From NCBI GenBank assembly GCA_938044705.1, contig CALIOL010000025.1, forward strand, positions 1-34,898: 34,898 bases of DNA. Direction: 5' to 3'. The notes under the pieces were generated by a model. It had not been told where the DNA came from. It made no database searches and was given only the letters and a program-made list of their open reading frames with translations. Positions 17,125 through 26,573 of this stretch are shown one piece after another. The stretch's first letter is position 1; every line of letters starts with the position of its first letter. Both the position numbers and the translations under genes were made by a program. The stretch comes from an uncultured Ilumatobacter sp. Its GTDB lineage: Bacteria > Actinomycetota > Acidimicrobiia > Acidimicrobiales > Ilumatobacteraceae.

Positions 17125-18681
17125 GTGACCGACATCATCATCCACCCCAGCCCGTTGCCCGAGGTAGAGATCCCAGCGGTCACGATCACCGCGCACGTAT
17201 TGCGAAAGACCGACGAGATGCCCGACCGCGTCGCCATTCAGGACGCCGCCGGAACGAGTTCGTACACGTTCGCCGAGCTCGGCACGGCGATCCACTCGTT
17301 GGCAGGAGGTCTTGCAGCACGAGGGGTCGCGCCCGGAACCGTCGTCGGGCTGATGGCACCGAACATTCCCGAGTACGCAGTGGTCTTCCATGGCGTTGCT
17401 GTCGCCGGTGGCGCGGTGACCACGATCAACCCGACGTACGGGGCCGAGGAAGTGCGTCACCAGCTCCAGGACGCCGGAGCTTCGATGCTCTTCGTCGTCC
17501 CGATGTTCCTCGAGACTGCCAGCGCCGCGATCGAAGGAACCGATGTCACCGAGATCGTGGTGATGGGCGACGCAGCGCCCGGCGCCACGCCGATGGCCGA
17601 AGTCTTCGGTGAACCGATCGAACAGGTCCCGGTCGACCTGATGGATCACACGGTCGTGCTGCCCTATTCGTCGGGCACGACCGGGCTGCCGAAGGGCGTG
17701 ATGCTCACGCACCACAACCTCGTGGCCAACATCGAGCAGGTCAAGCACGCCATCCTGTACGCCGACGACGAAGTCGGTCTGGCAGCGCTGCCGTTCTTCC
17801 ACATCTACGGCATGCAAGTCCTGATGAACGGCCTGATCGCCAACGGAGTCACCACGGTGTCGATGCCGCGCTTCGACATGGTGGAGGCCTTGCAAGCGGT
17901 TCAAGAACTCAAGATCACTCGGTTCTTTGCCGTGCCACCGATCATCCTGGGCCTTGCCAAGCACCCGATCGTCGACCAGTACGACATGTCCTCGGTGCGC
18001 CAGATCTTCTCGGGGGCCGCCCCGCTGGGTGCAGAGCTGGCCGCGGAAGCGGGCGACCGCCTCGGGTGCGAAGTCGTGCAAGGTTTCGGGATGACCGAGC
18101 TCAGCCCGGTCAGCCACTGCACCGTCGAGGGCGACTACCGGCCAGGTACGAGCGGCGTCACCGCATCGAACACCGAGAGTCGAGTGGTCGACCCCGACAC
18201 CGGCGAGGACCAAGGTGTCGGTGGACGAGGCGAACTCTGGGTCCGTGGGCCCCAGGTGATGAAGGGCTATCTCAACAACGACGAGGCCACCGCTGCGACC
18301 GTGGACGCCGACGGCTGGTTGCACACCGGTGACATCGCGATCATCGACGAAGCCGGCCACATGACGATCGTCGATCGGCTCAAGGAGTTGATCAAGTTCA
18401 AGGGCTTCCAAGTAGCTCCCGCCGAGCTCGAGGCGCTCATCATCACGCATCCGAAGGTCGCAGATGTCGCGGTCATCGGCGTCCCCGATGACGAAGCCGG
18501 CGAGGTCCCGAAGGCATTCGTCGCCCCGGTCGAAGGTGAAACCGTGACACTCGACGAGATTCAGGAACTCGTCGGCGAGCACCTGGTCAGCTACAAGCAG
18601 GTCAAGATCCTCGAAGTGATCGACGCGATTCCCAAGAGCGCTGCTGGAAAGATCCTGCGCAAGGAGCTGCGCGCTCGCTGA
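17125..18681 (+). CDS. AMP-dependent acyl-CoA synthetase (4-coumarate-CoA ligase-like)
   Basis: YSSGTTGLPKGVMLTHHN, QGFGMTELSPVSH, GWLHTGDIAIIDEAGHMTIVDRLKELIKFKGFQVAPAELE, PKSAAGKILRKELR. GTG start after a gaggaa-like RBS. Confidence 0.93.
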   Translation: MTDIIIHPSPLPEVEIPAVTITAHVLRKTDEMPDRVAIQDAAGTSSYTFAELGTAIHSLAGGLAARGVAPGTVVGLMAPNIPEYAVVFHGVAVAGGAVTTINPTYGAEEVRHQLQDAGASMLFVVPMFLETASAAIEGTDVTEIVVMGDAAPGATPMAEVFGEPIEQVPVDLMDHTVVLPYSSGTTGLPKGVMLTHHNLVANIEQVKHAILYADDEVGLAALPFFHIYGMQVLMNGLIANGVTTVSMPRFDMVEALQAVQELKITRFFAVPPIILGLAKHPIVDQYDMSSVRQIFSGAAPLGAELAAEAGDRLGCEVVQGFGMTELSPVSHCTVEGDYRPGTSGVTASNTESRVVDPDTGEDQGVGGRGELWVRGPQVMKGYLNNDEATAATVDADGWLHTGDIAIIDEAGHMTIVDRLKELIKFKGFQVAPAELEALIITHPKVADVAVIGVPDDEAGEVPKAFVAPVEGETVTLDEIQELVGEHLVSYKQVKILEVIDAIPKSAAGKILRKELRAR

Positions 18682-18746
18682 GACGCCGTGACATACGTCG
18701 TGCAGTACGACATGCTCCTGGCGGAGCGGTCGCCTACTCTCTGCTC

Positions 18747-19574
18747 GTGCAGCCCCGGCGTGTCACCAGACGAACGGTGATCGCCGGTGTCGCTGGCTTT
18801 CTCGGCCTTCGAGTGAGTTCTGCCGCGGCGAACGCGGGGCCCACGGAGGTCTCCGAGCCAGCCGTTCTCGGCGAGACGCAGCGCGCGCTGCGAATGGACG
18901 TACCGGTGCATCGGCTGCCGAGCTGGACGACCGGAGTGATCGGCCACAGTGTCGAGGGCCGCCCCATCGAGCGTCTCGACAGTCGGCCGCTGCGCACGAA
19001 TCGTCACGTGGTGGTCATCTGCGGCACCCACGGCGACGAACGAGCGCAGCTCGACCTGGCCGATGGCTTCGGACGGATCAACCGCCCCGATGACCTCCAC
19101 CTGACGATCATCCCGCTGTTGAACCCGGACGGGTGGGTGGCCGAGACGCGTGAGAACGCACGCAACGTGGACATCAACAGGAACTTCCCGTGGGGATGGC
19201 CTGCCCGTCCGGACTCAGGCCCCGAGCCGGCTTCGGAACCCGAAACTCAGGCGATCATGACGTTTCTCGAGATCACGCGCCCGGATCTGGTCATCTGGGT
19301 CCACCAACCGCTCGACTACGTTGCTCCGATCGAAGGATGCCCTAAGTGGTACGCCGACATCTGGTCGGAATTTGCCGACGTTCCGGTGCGCCTGCACGTC
19401 CTGCAGATCGGCGGCGGGGAGACGTGGACAGCGAAGTCGCTGGGACTCCCGTCGATGCTGATCGAAGTCGGCGGGAAACGCGATGACCCGATCGGTGTCC
19501 CGGCGCACGTCTCGGCGCTGGAAGCGCTGATCTTCGCAGTGCAGCCGTTCGAGGACGGCGCCCCCGCTGACTAG
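18747..19574 (+). CDS. Exported M14-like zinc peptidase (MpaA-like) with Tat-type signal
   Basis: N-terminus RRVTRRTVIAGVAGFLGL; GTHGDERAQ (HxxE), LLNPDGWVAETRENARNVDINRNFPWGW. Confidence 0.8.
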   Translation: MQPRRVTRRTVIAGVAGFLGLRVSSAAANAGPTEVSEPAVLGETQRALRMDVPVHRLPSWTTGVIGHSVEGRPIERLDSRPLRTNRHVVVICGTHGDERAQLDLADGFGRINRPDDLHLTIIPLLNPDGWVAETRENARNVDINRNFPWGWPARPDSGPEPASEPETQAIMTFLEITRPDLVIWVHQPLDYVAPIEGCPKWYADIWSEFADVPVRLHVLQIGGGETWTAKSLGLPSMLIEVGGKRDDPIGVPAHVSALEALIFAVQPFEDGAPAD

Positions 19575-19867
19575 CGGTTGGCTTTGGCGGCGGCCTTCGC
19601 GATGCGCTTGGCCGTGCGGCCCGTTGGCTCGATGTTGCGGTGATCGCAGTCGCCGACCTCCATGCCGTTCTCGAACAGCACGCGGTAGCGCAGCCAGTTG
19701 AAGCCGTTTGCGAGGATGACTTTGCCTTCGGTGCCGACCGGCACGCCGTTGATTTCAGCCGTGCTGACAACCCGGTCGTTCATCTTCAACGCGATCTGAC
19801 CATCGTGCGGCGACGCGAGCTTGTGCGGCTTCCAGTACTCCACGTCGACCAGTCTGCCGCAAACCAC
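19571..19867 (-). CDS. Small conserved hypothetical protein
   Basis: 98-aa ORF MVCGRLVDVEYWKPHKLASPHDGQIALKMNDRVVSTAEINGVPVGTEGKVILANGFNWLRYRVLFENG..., composition unlike antisense noise; no named family recognised. Confidence 0.65.
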   Translation of the reverse strand: MVCGRLVDVEYWKPHKLASPHDGQIALKMNDRVVSTAEINGVPVGTEGKVILANGFNWLRYRVLFENGMEVGDCDHRNIEPTGRTAKRIAKAAAKANR

Positions 19868-20025
19868 ACTCGATCATCCGCATCCGCGCCGGAATAAGGG
19901 TGTCTGGAATGATCGTCGCGGTGACTCATCGCCGATCGTCTCGTGCGTATCGACTCGGCATCGCAGTCCCGTTCCGGTGACGGGGCCGACGAGACGGGGC
20001 CTGAGGCGTCGACACACGGCCCGGA

Positions 20026-20031
20026 TAGCGT
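20026..20031 (+). promoter_or_regulatory. Putative -10 box (TAGCGT) for a near-leaderless tig transcript
   Basis: GGATAGCGT with 8 nt to the GTG start. Confidence 0.4.
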
Positions 20032-20039
20032 GGGCCTCC

Positions 20040-21461
20040 GTGAAAAGTTCGGTTGAAGTCCTCGAGGACAACAAAGTCAAGGTGTACGTCGAAGTCGAAG
20101 AGGCGGAGTTCGATACCGATATCGACAAGGCGTTCAAACTGTTGGCCAAGGAGGTGAACCTGCCGGGCTTCCGTGCTGGCAAGGTTCCCCGCAAGGTGCT
20201 CGAGGCCCGCGTGGGTATGGGCCCCGCTCGCGAGCAGGCGCTTCGCGACGGTGTTCCCGAGTACCTCTCCCGCGCGGTGCGAGAAAACGACGTCGACCTG
20301 ATCGCCACGCCGGAGATCGAGATCACCGACGGTGAAGAAGCTGGCCCCGTCGAGTTCGAGGCGACCTGTCAGGTCCGCCCGGTCATCACGGTGTCGGGCT
20401 ACGACTCGCTGCAGGTCGAGCTGCCATCGGTCGAGGTGGACGACGCCGACATCACCGAGGCGCAGGAGCAAGAACTGGCCCGAGAAGCGTCGCTCGACAC
20501 CGTCGAACGGCCAGCGGCCGAAGGCGACTTCGTGCTGGTCGATCTCGAAGCGACACGCGACGGCGAAGAAGTCGCCGGACTCAACACCGAAGACTGGTCC
20601 TACGAGATCGGCCAGGGTTGGGTCACCGATGACTTCGACGAACATCTGGTCGGCGCCTCTGCCGGTGATGTCGTCGAATTCACTTCGACCCCGAAGGGCA
20701 CCGAGGAGGCTGCCGACTTCAAGGTCACGGTGCAGTCGGTCCAGTCGCGGGAGCTTCCCGAGCTCACCGACGAATGGGTGGATGAGAACGTCGGCGAGTT
20801 CGACACGGTCGAGGCGTGGACGACGAGCCTTCGCGAGTCGCTCGCCGAGGGCAAACTGAGCGCTGCTCGCCAGCAGGCCGGCACGAAGCTGAACGACGCG
20901 TTGGCCGAATTGGTCGATCTGGAAGTACCCGAGCCGATGGTCACGTCCGACCTGAACCAGCGAGTGCAGGGCACGATTCAGCAGTTCCAAGCGCAAGGCA
21001 TCGACTTCGAGCAGTGGATGCAAGCAACCGGCCAGGACCCCGAGAGCTTCATCGAGGGCATGCGCGGGCAATCCGAGATGGCGGTGAAGGTCGACCTGGC
21101 CCTCCGGGCCGTCGGCGTTGCCGAGAACATCGAAGTGTCCGATGATGAGCTGGAGCGCGAGTACGCACGGCTCGCCATGCAGTATCAGCAGAAGGCCAAG
21201 GACATCCGCAAGGCCTACGAGCAAAACGATGCGGTCGGCGAACTCATTGCGCAGATCACCAAAGCCAAGGCGTTCGATGTGCTCGTGCACGGCGCCACGT
21301 ACGTGGATGAGAACGGCACCGAGATCGACCGAGATCTGCTCATCGGCGATCACGACCACGACCACGATCACGATCACGATGCAGTCGACGACGAATCAAC
21401 TGACGACGAATCAACCGAAGACGCACCAAGCCCCGACGAAAGCAGTGAGGACGAAGCCTGA
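20040..21461 (+). CDS. tig: Trigger factor
   Basis: [47 protein letters not shown]...; upstream of clpP-clpX. Start GTG 20040. Confidence 0.95.
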   Translation: MKSSVEVLEDNKVKVYVEVEEAEFDTDIDKAFKLLAKEVNLPGFRAGKVPRKVLEARVGMGPAREQALRDGVPEYLSRAVRENDVDLIATPEIEITDGEEAGPVEFEATCQVRPVITVSGYDSLQVELPSVEVDDADITEAQEQELAREASLDTVERPAAEGDFVLVDLEATRDGEEVAGLNTEDWSYEIGQGWVTDDFDEHLVGASAGDVVEFTSTPKGTEEAADFKVTVQSVQSRELPELTDEWVDENVGEFDTVEAWTTSLRESLAEGKLSAARQQAGTKLNDALAELVDLEVPEPMVTSDLNQRVQGTIQQFQAQGIDFEQWMQATGQDPESFIEGMRGQSEMAVKVDLALRAVGVAENIEVSDDELEREYARLAMQYQQKAKDIRKAYEQNDAVGELIAQITKAKAFDVLVHGATYVDENGTEIDRDLLIGDHDHDHDHDHDAVDDESTDDESTEDAPSPDESSEDEA

Positions 21462-22093
21462 TGGATCTCGAAGCAACCAACTACATGGTTCCCAACGTCG
21501 TCGAGCAGACCGCTCGCGGTGAGCGCGCCTACGACCTCTACAGCCGTCTGCTCAAGGAGAACATCATCTTCTTGCAGACGCCGGTCGACGACACCGTCGC
21601 CAGCCTGATCTCGGCGCAACTGATCTTCCTGGAGTCGGAGAACCCCGACAAGGACATCAACATCTACATCAATAGCCCGGGTGGGGACATCACGGCGCTG
21701 TTCGCGATCTACGACACGATGCAGTTCATCAAGAACGACATCGCGACGATCTGCCTCGGTCAGGCAGCATCGGCGGCCGCGGTCCTCCTGGCGGCGGGCA
21801 CGAAGGGCAAGCGCCTCGCACTGCCGCACGCACGCGTGCTGCTCCACCAGCCGTCCGGCCAAGTCGGCTACGGCCAGGTCACCGATCTGGAGCTCGCAGC
21901 GTCCGAAATCCAACGAATGCGTGAGATTCTCGACGGCATCTTGTCCGAGCACACCGGTCAAACGGTGGAGAAGATCCACGCCGACACCGACCGTGACTTC
22001 GTCATGGAAGCGCAAGAGGCGCTGGAATATGGCATCATCGACCAGGTGATCAACTCGCGCGAAGCGGTGGATCGGGCCGGCCCGATCCGCTGA
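21461..22093 (+). CDS. clpP: ATP-dependent Clp protease proteolytic subunit
   Basis: [58 protein letters not shown]; start codon overlaps tig stop. Confidence 0.97.
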   Translation: MDLEATNYMVPNVVEQTARGERAYDLYSRLLKENIIFLQTPVDDTVASLISAQLIFLESENPDKDINIYINSPGGDITALFAIYDTMQFIKNDIATICLGQAASAAAVLLAAGTKGKRLALPHARVLLHQPSGQVGYGQVTDLELAASEIQRMREILDGILSEHTGQTVEKIHADTDRDFVMEAQEALEYGIIDQVINSREAVDRAGPIR

Positions 22094-22101
22094 CCAGGGG
22101 C

Positions 22102-22139
22102 GGGACGGCGTGAGAGGAAATTCACGCCGGAACGGTCCC
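22102..22139 (+). terminator. Stem-loop in clpP-clpX intergenic region (terminator-like or regulatory)
   Basis: GGGAC GGCGTGA-gaggaaat-TCACGCC ggaacg GTCCC: perfect 7-bp inner stem plus 5-bp outer stem; no obvious U-tract. Confidence 0.45.
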
Positions 22140-22225
22140 TGCATCGGTCAGTGTGATGGTGCATGATGAGGGCCGTTCGTTGTCGGGTACGAGACGAACA
22201 GAAAGCGACCTGAGGAGAATCGACA

Positions 22226-23506
22226 GTGGCGAAATTCGGCGACACCGGGGAACTCCTCAAGTGCTCGTTCTGCGGCAAGTCGCAGAAGCAGGTCAAGAAG
22301 TTGATCGCTGGACCCGGCGTCTACATCTGCGATGAGTGCATCGACCTCTGCAACGAGATCATCGAAGAGGAACTGACCGAGACTGCCGAAGTCAGTTTCG
22401 AGTCGCTGCCGAACCCGCGAGAGGTCCGTGCATTCCTCGACGACTACGTCGTCGGCCAAGACGATGCGAAGAAGATCCTGTCGGTGGCGGTGTACAACCA
22501 CTACCGGCGTATCCAGCACCAAGCGGACAATGAGTCCACCGTCGGTCGCCGTGACGAAGTGGAGTTGGCCAAGTCGAACATCTTGCTGCTCGGTCCCACG
22601 GGCTGCGGCAAGACGCACCTCGCGCAGACCTTGGCTCGCCAGCTCAACGTTCCGTTCGCGGTCGCTGACGCGACCGCGCTGACCGAGGCGGGCTACGTCG
22701 GCGAGGACGTCGAGAACATCCTTCTGAAGCTGATCCAGGCTGCCGACTTCGACGTCAAGCGAGCCGAAAGCGGCATCGTGTACATCGATGAGATCGACAA
22801 AGTCGCTCGCAAGAGTGAGAACCCGTCGATCACCCGAGACGTTTCAGGCGAAGGTGTGCAGCAGGCGCTGCTGAAGATCCTCGAAGGCACCCAGGCCTCC
22901 GTGCCGCCGCAGGGTGGTCGCAAGCATCCGCACCAGGAGTTCATCCAGATCGACACGACCAACGTGCTGTTCATCCTCGGAGGAGCGTTCGCCGGTCTCG
23001 ACGACATCATTGAGAACCGCATCGGCCAGAAGGGCGTCGGGTTCAACCACACCGTGCGCAGCCACGTCGACCGCGACCCGGGTGAGCTGTTTGCGCAAGT
23101 GTTGCCCGAAGACCTCGTCAAGTTCGGCATGATTCCCGAATTCATCGGCCGCCTGCCGATGGTGGGGGCGGTACGCAGCCTCGACAAGGAAGCGCTCGTC
23201 TCGATTCTGACCGAGCCGAAGAACAGCTTGATCAAGCAGTACGAGAAGATCTTCAGTTTCGAAGACGTCGAGCTCGAGTTCACCGACGACGGGCTGACTG
23301 CGATCGCCGACCAGGCGCTCCTTCGAGCGACCGGTGCTCGTGGGCTGCGGGCAATTCTCGAAGAAGTCCTGCTGGAGACGATGTACGACTTGCCCGGCCG
23401 CACCGACATCGGCAAGGTCGTCATCGATGCCGAAACCGTGACCGAGAAGGTCAACCCGACCCTGGTGCCGCGTAAGGCTCCCCGCCAGCGCAAAGCCGCT
23501 TCCTGA
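22226..23506 (+). CDS. clpX: ATP-dependent Clp protease ATP-binding subunit
   Basis: [32 protein letters not shown] zinc domain, [16 protein letters not shown] Walker A, YIDEIDK Walker B. GTG start. Confidence 0.97.
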   Translation: MAKFGDTGELLKCSFCGKSQKQVKKLIAGPGVYICDECIDLCNEIIEEELTETAEVSFESLPNPREVRAFLDDYVVGQDDAKKILSVAVYNHYRRIQHQADNESTVGRRDEVELAKSNILLLGPTGCGKTHLAQTLARQLNVPFAVADATALTEAGYVGEDVENILLKLIQAADFDVKRAESGIVYIDEIDKVARKSENPSITRDVSGEGVQQALLKILEGTQASVPPQGGRKHPHQEFIQIDTTNVLFILGGAFAGLDDIIENRIGQKGVGFNHTVRSHVDRDPGELFAQVLPEDLVKFGMIPEFIGRLPMVGAVRSLDKEALVSILTEPKNSLIKQYEKIFSFEDVELEFTDDGLTAIADQALLRATGARGLRAILEEVLLETMYDLPGRTDIGKVVIDAETVTEKVNPTLVPRKAPRQRKAAS

Positions 23507-23509
23507 CCA

Positions 23510-23537
23510 TCGATCTGGTGGATGAACACCAGATCGA
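23510..23537 (+). terminator. 11-bp inverted repeat between clpX and folC
   Basis: TCGATCTGGTG-gatgaa-CACCAGATCGA, perfect hairpin with 6-nt loop just after clpX stop; no strong U-tract. Confidence 0.5.
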
Positions 23538-23561
23538 CGCATTTCACCTGACAGGACACCG

Positions 23562-24851
23562 ATGGACTTCCAGGCCGCGCTCGCGTATCTCGACGAGCAC
23601 ATGTCGTACCAGAAGACGGGCCGTATCGACTCGCCGTCGATCGAGCCGATCACGAAGATCTGCGGTGCGCTGGGTGACCCGCACCTGAGTGCTCCGGTGA
23701 TCCACGTCACCGGCACGAATGGCAAGGGCTCGACGGTCCAGATGATCTCGCGGCTCCTCGCTGCGCAGGGTCTCACCGTCGGGACCTACACGAGTCCTCA
23801 TCTCGAGTCGGTGACCGAGCGGTTCAAGCGCAACGGCGAATCCATCTCGGAGGAGGAGCTTGCCGAGCAGATCCAAGCCGTCGCCGAAGTCGCACCACTC
23901 GTCGGGCAGAACCCCGGCTACTTCGAGATCTTGACCGCGGCAGCGTTCCGTTGGTTTGCCGATATCGCCGTTGACGTGATGGTGATCGAAGTCGGTCTGC
24001 TCGGACGCTGGGACGCAACGAACATCGTGCAGTCACAGGTTGCGGTGATCACGAACATCGGGATGGACCACAACGAATTCGCAGGTCCGTCACTGGTCGA
24101 CATCGCACGGGAGAAGTCGGGCATCGTCAAGCCGGGCTCAGCGGTCATGATCGGAGAGACGCGACCGGAACTGATCGACATCTTCCAGAACGCCGGGGGA
24201 GCGACGTCCTTCGTTCGCGGCGAGGACTTCGCTGTCACGAGCAATGCCCTCGCAGTGAACGGCCGGTTGCTCGACCTGCGCACACCGACCACCATCTACA
24301 CCGATGTCTTCCTTCCGCTGAACGGGGCGCATCAGGGCGATAACGCGGCGCTCGCGCTTAGCGCCGTCGAGACCTTCTTCGCCGCGCCACTCCCAGAGGA
24401 TGTCGTTCACGAAGGGTTCGGCGAGGTCTCGATGGCCGCCCGCTTCGAGATCCTCGGTCGACAGCCGCTGACCATTCTCGACGGTGCACACAACCCGTTC
24501 GGCGCCGACACCGTCGCCTCGGTCTTCTTCGACGACTTCCATCCGGAGGGCCGACGGATTCTGGTCGCGGCGACGTTGCGAGACCCCGCCGAGATGCTTC
24601 AGGCGATGCGTGCCGACGAGTTCGACATGGTCTTCCTCGCGACCGCGCCGACACCCCGAGCGGTGCCGGTCGCAGACCTCGTGCAGGCAGCGGAAGCAAT
24701 GGGCTGTGACCACATCGCCAGCTTCGACACGGTCGAAGCGGCCTGTGCCCGAGCGATGGAATTTGCTGATGGCGATGACGCCGTGCTCGTGACGGGCAGC
24801 CTGTACACCGCTGGCGCCGCCCGGTCCGTCTTGCAGCGCTCCGCCAACTGA
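23562..24851 (+). CDS. folC: Folylpolyglutamate synthase/dihydrofolate synthase
   Basis: [45 protein letters not shown]. Confidence 0.93.
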   Translation: MDFQAALAYLDEHMSYQKTGRIDSPSIEPITKICGALGDPHLSAPVIHVTGTNGKGSTVQMISRLLAAQGLTVGTYTSPHLESVTERFKRNGESISEEELAEQIQAVAEVAPLVGQNPGYFEILTAAAFRWFADIAVDVMVIEVGLLGRWDATNIVQSQVAVITNIGMDHNEFAGPSLVDIAREKSGIVKPGSAVMIGETRPELIDIFQNAGGATSFVRGEDFAVTSNALAVNGRLLDLRTPTTIYTDVFLPLNGAHQGDNAALALSAVETFFAAPLPEDVVHEGFGEVSMAARFEILGRQPLTILDGAHNPFGADTVASVFFDDFHPEGRRILVAATLRDPAEMLQAMRADEFDMVFLATAPTPRAVPVADLVQAAEAMGCDHIASFDTVEAACARAMEFADGDDAVLVTGSLYTAGAARSVLQRSAN

Positions 24852-24939
24852 GTCGACCTTCGCTCTGCCGGTTCAGGCCGACGTGACGAGTGCCCGCGCA
24901 CGCATGCGTTCATCGGGTGTCGGTGACCCGATGGCTGGA

Positions 24940-24945
24940 TAGCGT
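24940..24945 (+). promoter_or_regulatory. Putative -10 box (TAGCGT) for a near-leaderless ndk transcript
   Basis: GGATAGCGT with 8 nt to the ATG start, nearly identical to the tig arrangement. Confidence 0.4.
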
Positions 24946-24953
24946 TGCGGGCC

Positions 24954-25364
24954 ATGTCTGATCGCACTCTCGTCCTCCTCAAGCCCGATGCCGTGGAGCG
25001 CAAGCTCGCTGGTGCCGTGATCTCCCGCTTCGAGGCGAAGAACCTCGACATCGTCGCGATGGAACTGCGTCAGCTCGATGCTGACACGCTTGCCAAGCAC
25101 TACGAAGAGCACGTCGGCAAGGGCTTCTACAACGAGCTCGTCGAGTTCATGAGTCGCGGCCCCGTCGTGGCGATGGTCATCGAAGGACCCGAAGACACCT
25201 GGGAAGTCGTGCGCAACATGATGGGCACCACCAACCCGGCAAAGGCAGCACCGGGGACCATCCGCGGCGACCTTGGCATCCTCTTCACGGAGAACCTCGT
25301 GCACGGCAGCGACTCGCTCGAGTCCGCGACCCGCGAAATCGGGATCTTCTTCCCGAATCTGTAA
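24954..25364 (+). CDS. ndk: Nucleoside diphosphate kinase
   Basis: DRTLVLLKPDAVERKLAGAVISRFE, VVRNMMGTTNPAKAAPGTIRGDLG, NLVHGSDS active-site His. Confidence 0.96.
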   Translation: MSDRTLVLLKPDAVERKLAGAVISRFEAKNLDIVAMELRQLDADTLAKHYEEHVGKGFYNELVEFMSRGPVVAMVIEGPEDTWEVVRNMMGTTNPAKAAPGTIRGDLGILFTENLVHGSDSLESATREIGIFFPNL

Positions 25365-25509
25365 CATTGTCGCCTGACGGGGCAACGCTCCGGTTCGATC
25401 GCACTAGATTCGAACGATCATCTGGACTACGGCAAACAGGCAGGGCGCGGCATCGTTGGGATTGCCCGTCGTGACCTGACCACACAGCTCGCGAAGGGAC
25501 GGCCAGCAC

Positions 25510-26544
25510 ATGGCCCGCAACAACCCACTCAGCCTGGGGCGTGACCTCGCCATCGACCTGGGCACGGCGAACACCCTCATCTATGTGCGCGGCCAAGGGG
25601 TCGTGCTCGACGAACCATCGGTCGTTGCGATCAACGTGAACGACGGTCGACCGGTTGCGGTCGGTCTCGAAGCGAAGCGCATGATGGGGCGAACGCCCAA
25701 CCACATCAAGGCGATCCGCCCGCTGAAGGACGGCGTGATCGCTGACTTCGAAGTGTGCGAGAAGATGCTGCGCTACTTCATTCAAAAGGTGCACGCGTCG
25801 AAATGGAGCAAGCCGCGCATGGTGATCTGCGTGCCGTCGGGCATCACCGGCGTCGAACAGCGCGCCGTGCAGGACGCTGCGGAGTACGCAGGGGCGCGCA
25901 AGCCGGTGCACATCATCGAAGAGCCGATGGCTGCGGCGATCGGTGCCGACCTTCCCGTCCACGAGCCCTCGGGCAACATGATCGTCGACATCGGCGGTGG
26001 TACCACCGAGGTTGCCGTCATCTCGCTCGGAGGCATCGTGACGGCTCAGTCCGTTCGCGTCGCTGGCGACGAACTCGACGATGCAGTCCTGCAGTACGTG
26101 AAGAAGGAATTCTCGCTGGCGATCGGTGATCGCACGGCTGAGGAGATCAAGATCCAGATGGGCTCCGCCTGGCCGCTGGAAGAAGAGCTCACTGCCGATA
26201 TTCGCGGTCGCGATCTGATCTCCGGGTTGCCCCGCACGATTCAGCTCACCACCGAACACGTTCGCGAAGCCCTTGCCGAGCCAATCTCTGCCATCGTTGA
26301 CGCGGTGAAGACGACACTCGACAAAACCCCTCCGGAACTCGCAGCCGACATCATGGAGGACGGCATCACGATCACCGGTGGCGGTGCGCTCATCGGCGGG
26401 CTCGATGAACGCCTCACCCACGAAACGGGTATGCCGATTCGCGTGGCGAACGAGCCGCTCTACAGCGTTGTCATCGGCTCAGGCCGCGCACTCGAGAACA
26501 TCGATGCAATGCGCGGCCTGATGTCCATGGGCGGCGAAGACTGA
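25510..26544 (+). CDS. mreB: Rod shape-determining protein MreB
   Basis: DLAIDLGTANTLIYVRGQGVVLDEPSVVAIN, MIVDIGGGTTEVAVISLGGIV, GITITGGGALIGGLDERL. Confidence 0.97.
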   Translation: MARNNPLSLGRDLAIDLGTANTLIYVRGQGVVLDEPSVVAINVNDGRPVAVGLEAKRMMGRTPNHIKAIRPLKDGVIADFEVCEKMLRYFIQKVHASKWSKPRMVICVPSGITGVEQRAVQDAAEYAGARKPVHIIEEPMAAAIGADLPVHEPSGNMIVDIGGGTTEVAVISLGGIVTAQSVRVAGDELDDAVLQYVKKEFSLAIGDRTAEEIKIQMGSAWPLEEELTADIRGRDLISGLPRTIQLTTEHVREALAEPISAIVDAVKTTLDKTPPELAADIMEDGITITGGGALIGGLDERLTHETGMPIRVANEPLYSVVIGSGRALENIDAMRGLMSMGGED

Positions 26545-26547
26545 CCC

Positions 26548-26563
26548 GACCCCGTTCGGGGTC
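26548..26563 (+). promoter_or_regulatory. Short GC-rich hairpin between mreB and mreC
   Basis: GACCCC-gttc-GGGGTC perfect inverted repeat between mreB stop and mreC start. Confidence 0.4.
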
Positions 26564-26573
26564 CCTTCAGCTC

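Noticed and set aside
16540-18582. Long minus-strand ORF (680 aa)
   Set aside because: Antisense to the convincing acyl-CoA synthetase and overlaps the GDSL gene out of frame; composition typical of shadow ORFs.
19926-21377. Minus-strand ORF (483 aa) starting in [12 protein letters not shown]
   Set aside because: Antisense of trigger factor; the poly-Val run is the reverse complement of the His-Asp repeat.
21352-21380. CACGAC repeats as a CRISPR or non-coding repeat
   Set aside because: Units are short, contiguous and in frame within tig; no spacers.
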